DNA of 17,330 nt, taken from contig JAFAVL010000633.1 of assembly GCA_019242465.1 (NCBI GenBank), positions 1-17,330 on the forward strand. The letters run 5' to 3'. Positions 4,340-12,189 of this stretch are shown piece by piece (the first letter of the stretch is position 1; each line of letters starts with the position of its first letter). Under the pieces are notes generated by a model, which worked only from the letters and a program-made list of their open reading frames with translations, was not told the origin of the DNA and ran no database searches. Both the position numbers and the translations under genes were made by a program. This DNA is from Chroococcidiopsidaceae cyanobacterium CP_BM_RX_35 (GTDB lineage: Bacteria; Cyanobacteriota; Cyanobacteriia; Cyanobacteriales; Chroococcidiopsidaceae).

Positions 4340-7228
4340 CTACTTAGACTGCAACTGGGCGTTTAAAGCTTTGTCAATCCGATCGCGAGTTTCGGCTAAG
4401 TGTGCCAGCGTGTACTCGTCTAAGTTACGGGAGTGGGAGGGAGTCTTATTGAGTGTAGAGCGCAGTTGATTCAGTTTGTACCAAGCTAGGGTCCGTGCAG
4501 CTTCAGGTACAGAGACATCTCGCAACACCATGTCTGTCAAGATGTTTAGATACTGACTCTGCAAAGCTCCACGGAGACTAGAGATTGGCTGTAGTTGGCG
4601 ATCGGGTTGTATAACTTCTGAAAAAATACCAGCTTGCAAGCTGTCGAATAGCTCCGCCGTTGTCAGCGCCTGCCCTGGCTGGCTCTTCAGCTCAATATCA
4701 CCTAAGCGATCGAGGCGATCCCTAGACAGTAACTCTTTCAATACCAAGCTCTGCATCAAGAAAATACTGTCGTGAATTGGGTAATCGAGGCGACGAGTCA
4801 GTACTTGGTTGCCCCAGTCCATCCAGCGTGATGGTGCTAATTTATTCAGCAATTGAGGGGGAAATTGAAAAGCATCTGCAGCAAAGATATATTTTTGCAG
4901 TGTTGCTAATGCCTGCCGTTGTTGTTCTACAGACACTGGTTCAAAGGGCAATCGCCCGTTAGGTTCACCTGCGTGTTCGCGGTGGAAAGATTGTCCAGCG
5001 ATGTATTTGGTAATGAAGTAGGTGTTCTGCAAATAGTGGAGGAACACCGTGTCGAACATCTGGCCCAGCTTGTTGTAACTCTCGTCCTCAATGGGAGGAT
5101 TCTGATTCAGACGTAACCACATAGCACGGTCGTTATCAAGTTGCCACTGCGAATAGCGCAGCACATTGCTGCTGTTGTCCCAAGGGTTAACATTGGGGTC
5201 AATATCAAACATATCTTCATCTGTAGCATAGTCCAACTCAGGTCGAGTGGACGATTGAGCAATTCCCTTGAGAAACTGCAACTCAGCATCTGGAGCCGCT
5301 GCTCCACTTGATTTATAGCCGTACTCAATTGCCCATTCATCGTAAGGACCAATGACAGATGGAAAATAGTCTCCCTGCTTCACCCCTTGAGGTGCCAAGT
5401 TTGGTGGAATATAATCCATCACCGAGGTGACAAGACCTTTGGTATGTGTAATTTCAGTGTTGTTTAACTCTTCTGGTGGCAGTAGTGTGCTACCACGAAA
5501 ATTGTGGCGCAAACCCAGGGTGTGTCCCACTTCGTGAGCGATAATCAGACGCAGATATTGATGGATGTATGCTTCCATCTGTTCACTACTAGGCTCTATA
5601 TCTTGGAAGAGTGATAGCGCAACTGATCCAATCGCTAGCTGGTTGCTTGTTTCCATCCCGTAGCAAAGATCGTAGTGTGTTGCCAGTTTAGATAAAAAGG
5701 CAACTGGCGAACTAGTACTATCAGCTGTTGTATCTTGTCTGTTGTCGCCGACTTGTCCACCTTGATTGTTAGTACAAAAGGTGGAGGTTTTGGAGCCGTT
5801 GAAACCTAGGGAACTGCCAATTACGTAGGATAACAAAGACTGAGGCTGCAATTGGTTTTGTTGCACGATGGTGCGATATTCTTGCTTGAGCGCCCGGACA
5901 AAGCTGCCATCTACAATAATGTCAGCACTAAGAATTTCCCCGGTTATAGGGTTGACTCGCGACGGTCCTAGAGCAAAGAAACCATCCACTGTATTGAGCC
6001 AGCGAATTGCGTTGTAGCGCACGTCAGATGGGTCCCATTTGGCATCATCTGGCATCTGCTGGACTTGGATGGCATCCTGAAATCCCAACCGCTCAAAGGC
6101 TTTGTTCCACATCAGCACACCTTCTTTGATGGCATCACGGTACTTCAGCGGCACTGCGTTTTCAATCCAAAACACAATCGGGTGCTGCGGGGGAGATAGG
6201 AGTGCCTCTGGATTTTGCTTTTCTAGATGCCAGCGGTTGATGTAGCGAACAAAAGGATCGTCGCGATTGTCGTTAGAGAAGTCTTCGTAAGCCGTGATAA
6301 AATAGCCCACCCGATCATCAGCCAAGCGTGGAGAGTAGCCATCACTTTTAGGTAGCTGGGAGAAACCGTAATGCACGCGGACTGTAATATCGCGGCTATC
6401 TGGTACAGTCTCTAAAGCCGTCGTTCCGCGATCGCCACCGCCAGATGAAAATCCATAAACCGACTCAATTTCCAAGTTGAAGGGAAAGACTTTGGCAGCG
6501 CCAAAATAGGACTTTTTGTCATCTAGTTGATAAGAACCTTGCAGTAGCGATGACAACTGCGATGATAAGCCCGGAACATCCGCCAGCAGTAGCTCTCCTA
6601 GATCGACGAGGATTGATTGGCGCTGGGGATGAATGCTTTTAATTGAGAGAGAATATAAAACTGAGTCACTAAACGAGCGTGCTAGCGATCGCGCTTGGGG
6701 ATCTCCTGGAAGAGTGCGGAAATTCTCGTTGCGGACAACAAAGTGCAAATTGTTGTTGACGCGCTGAAAGTAAAATAGCAAGTCTTGCAACGGGATGCCG
6801 CTATATACTCCACGCTCGCCAATGCCCGATTCCATCGTCACAGTACTTAGGTAGTTCTTGTTTAGCTGATTGGGCTGGATTTCTAGAAAGATTTTGCCCG
6901 TTGCTTGGTTACGGTAGAGCGTGAACAGCCCCTCCATCTTCTCAGTGTTTTTGATCAGCTGAGCAAACGGTTGCAACTCTGGCTGCTCTGGATCTTTGAA
7001 GTCTGAATCATCCAGCTGTTCTGGCTGCTGATCCTTTTTTTCAGGTTTTCGTACAACTCGTTGGGAATCCAGCTTTTGGGTACCTTTGCTCTTTAAGCGT
7101 ACTAACTCTGACTGTGGTGAGGAGCCCAAAGGTAAATGTGCGGCAGCGGGTTTTATGCTTAGAAATAAATTGTGTAAGACAAGCCCTAAAAACACACCAA
7201 ATAATAGATAGAATAATATTTTTTTCAT
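4340..7228 (-). CDS. Exported zinc-dependent metalloprotease (DUF5117/DUF4953 type)
   Basis: The protein has 962 residues from the ATG at 7228. A TTG five codons upstream also keeps the frame, but MKKILFYLL is the normal signal-peptide start and GGGA stands before it. Residues 2-22 are hydrophobic and a cleavage site follows PAAA, so it is probably secreted or periplasmic. The middle (about 110-340) fits DUF5117, with IQPNQLNKNYLSTVTMESGIGERG. The catalytic domain has HEVGHTLGLRH (zinc ligands H565, H569, H575; base E566) and the Met-turn SVMDY (M604), the metzincin signature. The long C-terminal part matches the usual DUF4953-type tail. Substrates are unknown. A CTCCC-type tract lies inside the last codons (4427-4446). 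It converges on the DUF1995 gene and is divergent from the NDH-2 gene. Confidence 0.87.
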   Translation of the reverse strand: MKKILFYLLFGVFLGLVLHNLFLSIKPAAAHLPLGSSPQSELVRLKSKGTQKLDSQRVVRKPEKKDQQPEQLDDSDFKDPEQPELQPFAQLIKNTEKMEGLFTLYRNQATGKIFLEIQPNQLNKNYLSTVTMESGIGERGVYSGIPLQDLLFYFQRVNNNLHFVVRNENFRTLPGDPQARSLARSFSDSVLYSLSIKSIHPQRQSILVDLGELLLADVPGLSSQLSSLLQGSYQLDDKKSYFGAAKVFPFNLEIESVYGFSSGGGDRGTTALETVPDSRDITVRVHYGFSQLPKSDGYSPRLADDRVGYFITAYEDFSNDNRDDPFVRYINRWHLEKQNPEALLSPPQHPIVFWIENAVPLKYRDAIKEGVLMWNKAFERLGFQDAIQVQQMPDDAKWDPSDVRYNAIRWLNTVDGFFALGPSRVNPITGEILSADIIVDGSFVRALKQEYRTIVQQNQLQPQSLLSYVIGSSLGFNGSKTSTFCTNNQGGQVGDNRQDTTADSTSSPVAFLSKLATHYDLCYGMETSNQLAIGSVALSLFQDIEPSSEQMEAYIHQYLRLIIAHEVGHTLGLRHNFRGSTLLPPEELNNTEITHTKGLVTSVMDYIPPNLAPQGVKQGDYFPSVIGPYDEWAIEYGYKSSGAAAPDAELQFLKGIAQSSTRPELDYATDEDMFDIDPNVNPWDNSSNVLRYSQWQLDNDRAMWLRLNQNPPIEDESYNKLGQMFDTVFLHYLQNTYFITKYIAGQSFHREHAGEPNGRLPFEPVSVEQQRQALATLQKYIFAADAFQFPPQLLNKLAPSRWMDWGNQVLTRRLDYPIHDSIFLMQSLVLKELLSRDRLDRLGDIELKSQPGQALTTAELFDSLQAGIFSEVIQPDRQLQPISSLRGALQSQYLNILTDMVLRDVSVPEAARTLAWYKLNQLRSTLNKTPSHSRNLDEYTLAHLAETRDRIDKALNAQLQSK

Positions 7229-7632
7229 CTCATCTTTTCCCAACAGCGTTACTTCATTAGGGCGTTCTAATTTAAGATCGAGCAGTTGCAGCTCATATTC
7301 TTATCTTCTTAAGAAAGTCAGGGACCGCACATTAGCACTGCAGGTTGCACAGTCTAACTCAGAGGTTAGCGTTCACAATGTGTTTATCCTGAGTAAGTTT
7401 GGCAGAGCTGTTCCCAGTATAAGATTCTCAAAAATTGTTTCGCACAAGGCAACTAAGATTCTTATCCAAATCTAACCAAAGATAGATGTTGTCGCCAGTC
7501 AAATTCAATAAATTCCCCGTTTTCACCAGTGCAGGCACTTGGCAAAGAAGCTGGCTTGCCTTAACTCCCCGCCGCAATTTCCAGTTACAGTGAAGAAAGT
7601 TGCCCTATGAGAATTGCTCTCTCATTAGACCC
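7229..7632. other. Divergent intergenic region between metalloprotease and NDH-2 genes
   Basis: This stretch of about 400 bases must carry the promoters of both flanking genes. I see no coding signal in it. A perfect 10-base palindrome, TTCTTAAGAA (7306-7315), lies about 80 bases upstream of the metalloprotease start. I could not assign a convincing -10/-35 pair to either gene. Confidence 0.45.
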
Positions 7633-8829
7633 ATGACCCAACAACCTGCACGCATTTGTATCCTCGGTGGAGGCTTTGGTGGTCTCTACACGGCACTACG
7701 CCTAAGCCAGTTGCCGTGGAAAAAGTCAGAACGCCCAGAAATTGTTCTAGTCGATCAGAGTGATCGCTTTTTATTCTCGCCCCTATTGTATGAGTTGCTG
7801 ACAGGCGAACTGCAAACCTGGGAAATTGCCCCACCGTTTCAAGAAGTTTTTTCTGGTACCGGAGTCCGCTTTTGTCAAGGTATTGTAGCTGGAATCGAGA
7901 TAGATGAACAGCGGGTACAATTGCAGGATGGCACAGAAATCCCTTATGACCGACTTGTGCTGGCTCTAGGGGGCGAAACGCCACTTGATATAGTGAGTGG
8001 GGCAACGTCCTATGCTTTCCCGTTTCGGACGATCGCTGATGCCTATCGTCTTGAAGAAAGGCTACGAGTTTTGGAAGCATCTGAAGCGGATAAAATTCGC
8101 GTGGCAATTGTTGGAGCTGGTTACAGTGGTGTCGAGTTAGCCTGTAAGCTGGCAGATCGGCTGGGGGAACGAGGTAGACTCCGGCTGATTGAACTCAGTA
8201 ACCAAATCTTACGGACCTCACCAGAGTTTAACCGGGCTGCAGCGACCAAAGCACTAGAAGCGCGGGGTATTTGGGTTGATTTGGAGACTCAGGTTGAGTC
8301 AATTGAGCTGGATACGATCTCGCTGATATACAAAGGGCATGTAGATACTATTCCAGTCGATGTGACAATTTGGACAGTCGGAACACGGGTAGCTCCAGTA
8401 GTGCGGACGCTCCCGCTCAAGCAAAACCAGCGCGGTCAACTGACCACTACACCAACCCTGCAAGTTGTAGATCGTCCAGAAATTTTTGCCCTAGGAGATT
8501 TAGCTGATTGTCGCGATGCCGAAGGTCAGCAAGTTCCATCAACTGCTCAAGCCGCTTTCCAACAAGCCGACTACGTAGGCTGGAATATTTGGGCATCTCT
8601 GACAGAGCGACCGCTGCTCCCATTTCGCTACCAAAATCTAGGCGAAATCATGACGCTGGGGACAGACAACGCGACCTTAACTGGTTTAGGAATAAAACTA
8701 GATGGTCCCTTAGCATATGTCGTGCGTCGCCTTGCTTATCTGTATCGGATGCCAAATTTAGAACACCAGATCAAAGTTGGTTTCAATTGGATAGCTCGTC
8801 CCATCCTAGAGGGACTATCTGAGATTTGA
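7633..8829 (+). CDS. ndbB: Type II NAD(P)H dehydrogenase (NDH-2), NdbB-like
   Basis: This FAD flavoprotein of 398 residues is expected to pass electrons from NAD(P)H to membrane quinones without pumping protons. The N-terminal FAD-binding fold reads ICILGGGFGGLYTALRL (GGGFGG at 12-17), the second Rossmann motif VAIVGAGYSGVELA is at 157-170, and the FAD-pyrophosphate motif EIFALGDLAD is at 283-292. Length and the C-terminal pattern (LGEIMTLGTDNATLTGLGIKL, then RLAYLYRMPNLEHQ) agree with cyanobacterial NdbB, the relative of plant NDC1 implicated in prenylquinone/phylloquinone metabolism, rather than the longer NdbA and NdbC. The symbol rests on remembered family sequence. A TTG at 7600 extends the frame by 11 codons; the ATG at 7633 is preferred because the FAD motif then starts near residue 7, as in relatives. 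Its stop overlaps the next start (TGATG). Confidence 0.9.
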   Translation: MTQQPARICILGGGFGGLYTALRLSQLPWKKSERPEIVLVDQSDRFLFSPLLYELLTGELQTWEIAPPFQEVFSGTGVRFCQGIVAGIEIDEQRVQLQDGTEIPYDRLVLALGGETPLDIVSGATSYAFPFRTIADAYRLEERLRVLEASEADKIRVAIVGAGYSGVELACKLADRLGERGRLRLIELSNQILRTSPEFNRAAATKALEARGIWVDLETQVESIELDTISLIYKGHVDTIPVDVTIWTVGTRVAPVVRTLPLKQNQRGQLTTTPTLQVVDRPEIFALGDLADCRDAEGQQVPSTAQAAFQQADYVGWNIWASLTERPLLPFRYQNLGEIMTLGTDNATLTGLGIKLDGPLAYVVRRLAYLYRMPNLEHQIKVGFNWIARPILEGLSEI

Positions 8830-9482
8830 TGCCGCGACTCAAAGTGATTTTTTTAGATGCTGTTGGTACATTGTTTGGGGTGAAAGGCAGTGTTGGAGAG
8901 GTCTATAGTAGACTAGCTCAAGGATTTGGCGTTGAGGTATCAGCTGAGGACCTGAATCAAGCATTTGTGCAAAGTTTCCGAGCCGCTCCACCCCCAGTAT
9001 TTCCGGGAACTAAACTGCAAGAGATTCCTGAGCACGAATTTGAATGGTGGCGCGTCATAGCGCTACACACGTTCCAGCAAGTAGGTGTTCTCGACCAGTT
9101 CGCCGACTTCTCCGCTTTTTTTGCCGAACTCTATACTCACTTTGCCACTGCCGAACCCTGGTTTATCTATCCTGATGTCCGTCCAGCGCTAGAAAAATGG
9201 CAGCGGCTAGGGATTGAGCTAGGGGTGCTGTCGAATTTTGACTCCCGTCTCTACTCGGTATTACAAGCTTTAGAGTTAGCAGAATTTTTCTCCTCTATTA
9301 CCACTTCTACCGAAGTAGGTGCAGCTAAACCAGACTCGCAAATTTTTACTGTTGGGCTGCAAAAACATAATTGCCCTGCCAAGGCTGCTTGGCATGTTGG
9401 CGATAGCTGGAAAGAAGACTATCAAGGAGCCAAAGCTGCTGGACTCTTTGCCGTTTGGCTCAAGCGAGACGAAATGCCATAA
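8829..9482 (+). CDS. HAD-superfamily protein, subfamily IA (REG-2/HDHD3-like)
   Basis: This 217-residue protein has the four HAD motifs: I, FLDAVGTLF (nucleophile D10); II, LSNFDS (S135); III, K167 in AAKPDS; IV, GDSWKEDYQGAKAAG (D192 and D197). In motif I the second position usually held by the general acid/base Asp is Val12, so the motif reads DxVGT rather than DxDGT. Similar replacements occur in REG-2/HDHD3-type relatives, so this may be a family trait rather than a defect. Phosphatase activity is therefore uncertain. The ATG at 8829 shares bases with the NDH-2 stop, so the two are probably co-translated. A TTG at 8826 adds one codon but is less likely. The substrate is unknown. Confidence 0.85.
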   Translation: MPRLKVIFLDAVGTLFGVKGSVGEVYSRLAQGFGVEVSAEDLNQAFVQSFRAAPPPVFPGTKLQEIPEHEFEWWRVIALHTFQQVGVLDQFADFSAFFAELYTHFATAEPWFIYPDVRPALEKWQRLGIELGVLSNFDSRLYSVLQALELAEFFSSITTSTEVGAAKPDSQIFTVGLQKHNCPAKAAWHVGDSWKEDYQGAKAAGLFAVWLKRDEMP

Positions 9483-9683
9483 GGACTGCGGCTAACATGA
9501 TTTAGCTGGATATTCTAGCCCTGTGAAGCACCCTACTAAAGCTAGATTTATCAAAAGAGCTTTACACACTGTCATATTTTCAAAAAATCTACCTGGCAAC
9601 TGATGCTTCCCGTAAAATCACTGTGGCAAAGTAATAATGTAAACTAATAAGTCTGTATATTTCATAAGTAAGTAAAGACGTTC

Positions 9684-10463
9684 ATGCACAAGCAAAGTGT
9701 CGCAACGCTATTAGCGGCAGGAGCATTCATCTGGATGGGAGGCACGAGCCCAGTAATGTCACAGCCTGCTCCCGCGTCCGGAAGACCGAATATCTCCATC
9801 AGCCCCAACAGTCAGCAAATCACTACACCTGCTGGTACTGTAATTAGCAATAGTGGTTTTTTCATTTCCAAACCAGATGGAACAGTCACTACCTCTGATG
9901 GCACAACTATCACACCTAATGGCTTAATTATCGGTCCCTACGGTCAGCAAGTCATTACCCCAAGCGGGACAATAAGTATAGATACTACTAATAGTTTGAC
10001 TCCCAGGTCAAATGGTAGCTTGACTAACCCGATTAATGGTACCAATGTTACCCCCAAAACTAATAACAACGCTCAGCAATCTATCATTTCTAGTCAGACA
10101 ACAACCAGTGTCAGTGGTTTCACCACTAAGCCAAATGGTAATTCAGTCACTCCCGATGGTACTAGCTTTACCCCTAGCGGTATAATCGTTAGCCCCAATG
10201 GTCAGCAGATAACCACCCCAGCTGGAACGGTAACAGCTACTGGCAGATCAATGACCACGTCAAATGGTACGATTGTTACTCCTAATGGCACCAACATTAC
10301 TCCTAATGGTTTAATTCTCAGCCCTAATGGCCAGGAGATTGTCACACCTGTTGGTGCCGTAAATAGCCTCAATGGCTTTACTACCAATCCGAACGGTTCA
10401 TACACTACTCCGAATGGCACTACCATTTCTCCTACAGGGGCAATCAGTCCCAAGAGCTATTAA
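9684..10463 (+). CDS. Secreted Asn/Gly/Thr-rich repeat protein
   Basis: No known family is recognised in this 259-residue protein. A signal peptide is clear: a positive start, hydrophobic ATLLAAGAFIWMGG, and likely cleavage near VMSQ-PAP (about residue 26). The rest is made of units of 43-44 residues of the form SPNGQQITTPAGTV...GFxTxPNGTxxTPNGTxITPNGLIL. The best copies are residues 40-83, 170-212 and 213-255; a degenerate copy lies at about 84-128 and a half copy at 144-169. Within each unit a shorter period of 7-9 residues ending in NG or DG suggests stacked beta turns, as in a beta-solenoid or roll (inference). There are no cysteines. It converges with the PstS-like gene, with three bases between the stops. 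The 201-base gap upstream (9483-9683) shows no certain promoter. Confidence 0.75.
   Translation: MHKQSVATLLAAGAFIWMGGTSPVMSQPAPASGRPNISISPNSQQITTPAGTVISNSGFFISKPDGTVTTSDGTTITPNGLIIGPYGQQVITPSGTISIDTTNSLTPRSNGSLTNPINGTNVTPKTNNNAQQSIISSQTTTSVSGFTTKPNGNSVTPDGTSFTPSGIIVSPNGQQITTPAGTVTATGRSMTTSNGTIVTPNGTNITPNGLILSPNGQEIVTPVGAVNSLNGFTTNPNGSYTTPNGTTISPTGAISPKSY
10191..10448 (+). repeat. Tandem ~129-base coding repeat, two adjacent copies
   Basis: Bases 10191-10319 and 10320-10448 encode two consecutive 43-residue units starting SPNGQQITTPAG and SPNGQEIVTPVG. A third related unit is at 9801-9932. The copies differ at many positions, so the duplication is not recent. Confidence 0.65.
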
Positions 10464-10466
10464 ATT

Positions 10467-11531
10467 TTAGCGAATAGGCACAAAACCCACCTTTTTAACC
10501 CATTGTTGGCCTTCATTGCTTAAGAGCAAATTGACATAAGCAACACCTGCTAGTTCATCAATAGTTCCATCTCGTCTAATGACTACAAACAACCTTCTGG
10601 TAAGAGGATAAGAGCCAACAATAAACGCCTTGTCATTCACCACTGTGGAGTTGGCATCGGTGAAGGGAGGCACGAAAGACTGACTGTTTGCCTTGGCCAG
10701 AGGCAGAGCACGAACACTCTTCTGACCAACAACTTCAGTAGCAGTAGCATAGCCAATACTACCGGGTGTTTGTGCAACTTTGCGAATGGATTCTGTAGTG
10801 TCTTGCACTTCTTGCACTCCTAAGCCAAATGGTTCGTTATTTAACACTGCTTCTTTCAAAAAGACCACAGTTCCACCAACCTCCGAACGACTGAAAGGTG
10901 TGATTGGTAACTCAGGTCCACCAATTGCTTTCCAATTCGTAACTTTTCCTGTAAAAATTTCCTTGATCTGAGATAAGTTTAAACCTCGGATATTCAACTG
11001 CGGATTGACATAAAAGGCAATACCGTCTATCGCCACAGAAATTTGCTGCAAACTAAAGCTCCGCGCCTTTGCTTGGTTGAACTCTTCATTTTTGACGGGT
11101 CGAGAAGATTGGGCGAAACTTAGCTGCCCCTCAACCAACATTTTAATTCCGGCACCAGAGCCAGGATTGCCAACCGGGGGTGCAGTATAGCGTAAATGAA
11201 ATCCTGGATGAGCTTGATTTATAGAGGAAACAATAGCCTGAGACCGTAACGGGGCAAAGGTTGTTGATCCTCCATAGTTAAATGTTCCAGTAGGAACATT
11301 AGGCACGTCCCTAAAACTCACTTTTACCGTTTTGAAGTCACTTGGCGTTCTGACGCTAGTAGGAAGAGGGTTGTCTACTACACAAGTATTGCCCACAAGA
11401 TGTTGGTTAGCAGGACAGATAGGACGTATAGGACGTACCGAGCTATAAGCCCAAATGCCGATAGCCGTAATTGTAGCAGCAGTCATCAGTACTGTAAAAA
11501 CAAGAGTCTTCATTTCATTCTGTGATTTCAT
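10467..11531 (-). CDS. Membrane-anchored PstS-like substrate-binding protein
   Basis: The 354-residue protein has one N-terminal hydrophobic segment (about 8-30), either a signal anchor or an uncleaved signal peptide. A short segment with two cysteines (C39, C50) follows, in CPANQHLVGNTC. The rest is a PBP-like fold of the PstS family: GGSTTFAP (87-94) matches the phosphate loop, GSGAGIKMLVEGQLSFAQSSRPV the second loop, and SRSEVGGT the third. LSQIKEIFTGKVTNW is a family hallmark. The ligand may be phosphate or another anion. No pstC, pstA or pstB is adjacent, so a role as a sensor or orphan binding protein is possible. The ATG at 11531 is taken, but the ATG at 11513 also keeps the whole hydrophobic segment. 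Confidence 0.82.
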   Translation of the reverse strand: MKSQNEMKTLVFTVLMTAATITAIGIWAYSSVRPIRPICPANQHLVGNTCVVDNPLPTSVRTPSDFKTVKVSFRDVPNVPTGTFNYGGSTTFAPLRSQAIVSSINQAHPGFHLRYTAPPVGNPGSGAGIKMLVEGQLSFAQSSRPVKNEEFNQAKARSFSLQQISVAIDGIAFYVNPQLNIRGLNLSQIKEIFTGKVTNWKAIGGPELPITPFSRSEVGGTVVFLKEAVLNNEPFGLGVQEVQDTTESIRKVAQTPGSIGYATATEVVGQKSVRALPLAKANSQSFVPPFTDANSTVVNDKAFIVGSYPLTRRLFVVIRRDGTIDELAGVAYVNLLLSNEGQQWVKKVGFVPIR

Positions 11532-12045
11532 AAATAAAATGTGATATTAATAGTTATGTGAGCAGTTTTAAAAAATTGGCATTAATCAGTTAATGTGTAG
11601 TAATCAATCAGCTATCTAGCAGAAACAACTACTTCATTAACTAACGTAAATCTTTGCAAAGCTGATGGTGATACCAGGGCATTATAGTTTGGCTATTTAT
11701 TGTATATGCTAATTGACTTTAAAAGCTTTAATTTTGATTACAATTTCTAAGAGCTATTTGTATTACACTTAACATTCCAGTCACCATAGGCGGAGTTTTT
11801 AAGCTAATTTTTTATAGAATTTCTTGAGAACAACTAGCAAAAAATTAGTATTTTTGGTCTGTATCCTTGCAAGCCTTTTCTTAGAGATTTCTAGCTGTTA
11901 TAGGGCAAAACTTCTGACCAACAGTCTTCTTTATTACGCTTCCATGGCTCCTTTCTTGTACTTTCTACACTACTCCACTGGGCGTAGTTTGCCCCAGCAT
12001 TGTTCGGTAGTTGACCGCATATCTGGTTTTCAAGGAGGTCCCCTC
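11532..12045. other. Intergenic region upstream of PstS-like gene and aldolase remnant
   Basis: This AT-rich stretch of about 510 bases lies between two outward-facing reading frames. It contains a small inverted repeat CATTAA-TCAG-TTAATG (11580-11595) upstream of the PstS-like gene. It also contains a weak hairpin, CTGGG with CCCAG (about 11978-11997), in the leader of the aldolase remnant. I see no convincing gene. An open frame running from a TTG at 11824 is explained by the aldolase remnant at its 3' end. Confidence 0.45.
12034..12041 (+). promoter_or_regulatory. Strong Shine-Dalgarno sequence of the aldolase remnant
   Basis: The tract AAGGAGGT, close to a full anti-16S match, starts at about 12033 and stands about 6 bases before the ATG at 12046. 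It is the strongest ribosome binding site seen in the window and fixes the start of the truncated gene. Confidence 0.6.
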
Positions 12046-12189
12046 ATGCAAGGTATACCTACACCCACGCCAAAAATTCCTCAACCACCAATCTTTGCTT
12101 GTGTCGAGGATGAACGTTGTCGTCGCAAGCAGCGTCTAGCGGCAGCATTCCGCCTGCTAGTGTCACTCAAACTACATAAGAACTTTTAA
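12046..12189 (+). pseudogene. Truncated class II aldolase/adducin-family gene (5' remnant)
   Basis: The 47-codon frame reads PKIPQPPIF...VEDER...RKQRLAAAFRL, which fits the N-terminus of cyanobacterial class II aldolase-like proteins. In that family it is followed by a segment like FGFDEGVAGHITVRDP. Here the family sequence stops after FRL (about base 12153), and twelve unrelated residues lead to a stop. The catalytic zinc-histidine region and about 200 residues are absent. The stop codon overlaps that of ureC on the other strand, so the break probably reflects a rearrangement or deletion that joined the urease locus to this site. A short peptide could still be made because the ribosome binding site is excellent. 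The family call is from memory of homologs. Confidence 0.6.

Noticed and set aside
7600..7632. TTG start giving an 11-residue extension of the NDH-2 protein
   Set aside because: The ATG at 7633 puts the FAD-binding motif at the expected distance from the N-terminus. No ribosome binding site supports the TTG.
10202..10453. Minus-strand frame opposite the NGT/TPNG repeats
   Set aside because: It is the regular antisense shadow of a tandem coding repeat, with no start signal, and lies over a well-supported gene with a signal peptide.
11580..11595. TTAA-containing repeat upstream of the PstS-like gene as a Pho box
   Set aside because: The two TTAA cores are 8 bases apart and arranged as an inverted repeat. 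Cyanobacterial Pho boxes are direct repeats with an 11-base period.
11824..12045. Upstream part of a 121-codon plus-strand frame that starts with TTG and looks like a signal peptide
   Set aside because: It lacks a ribosome binding site, begins with TTG and has an odd composition. The perfect AAGGAGGT before the in-frame ATG at 12046 and the aldolase-like sequence after it fix the real start there.
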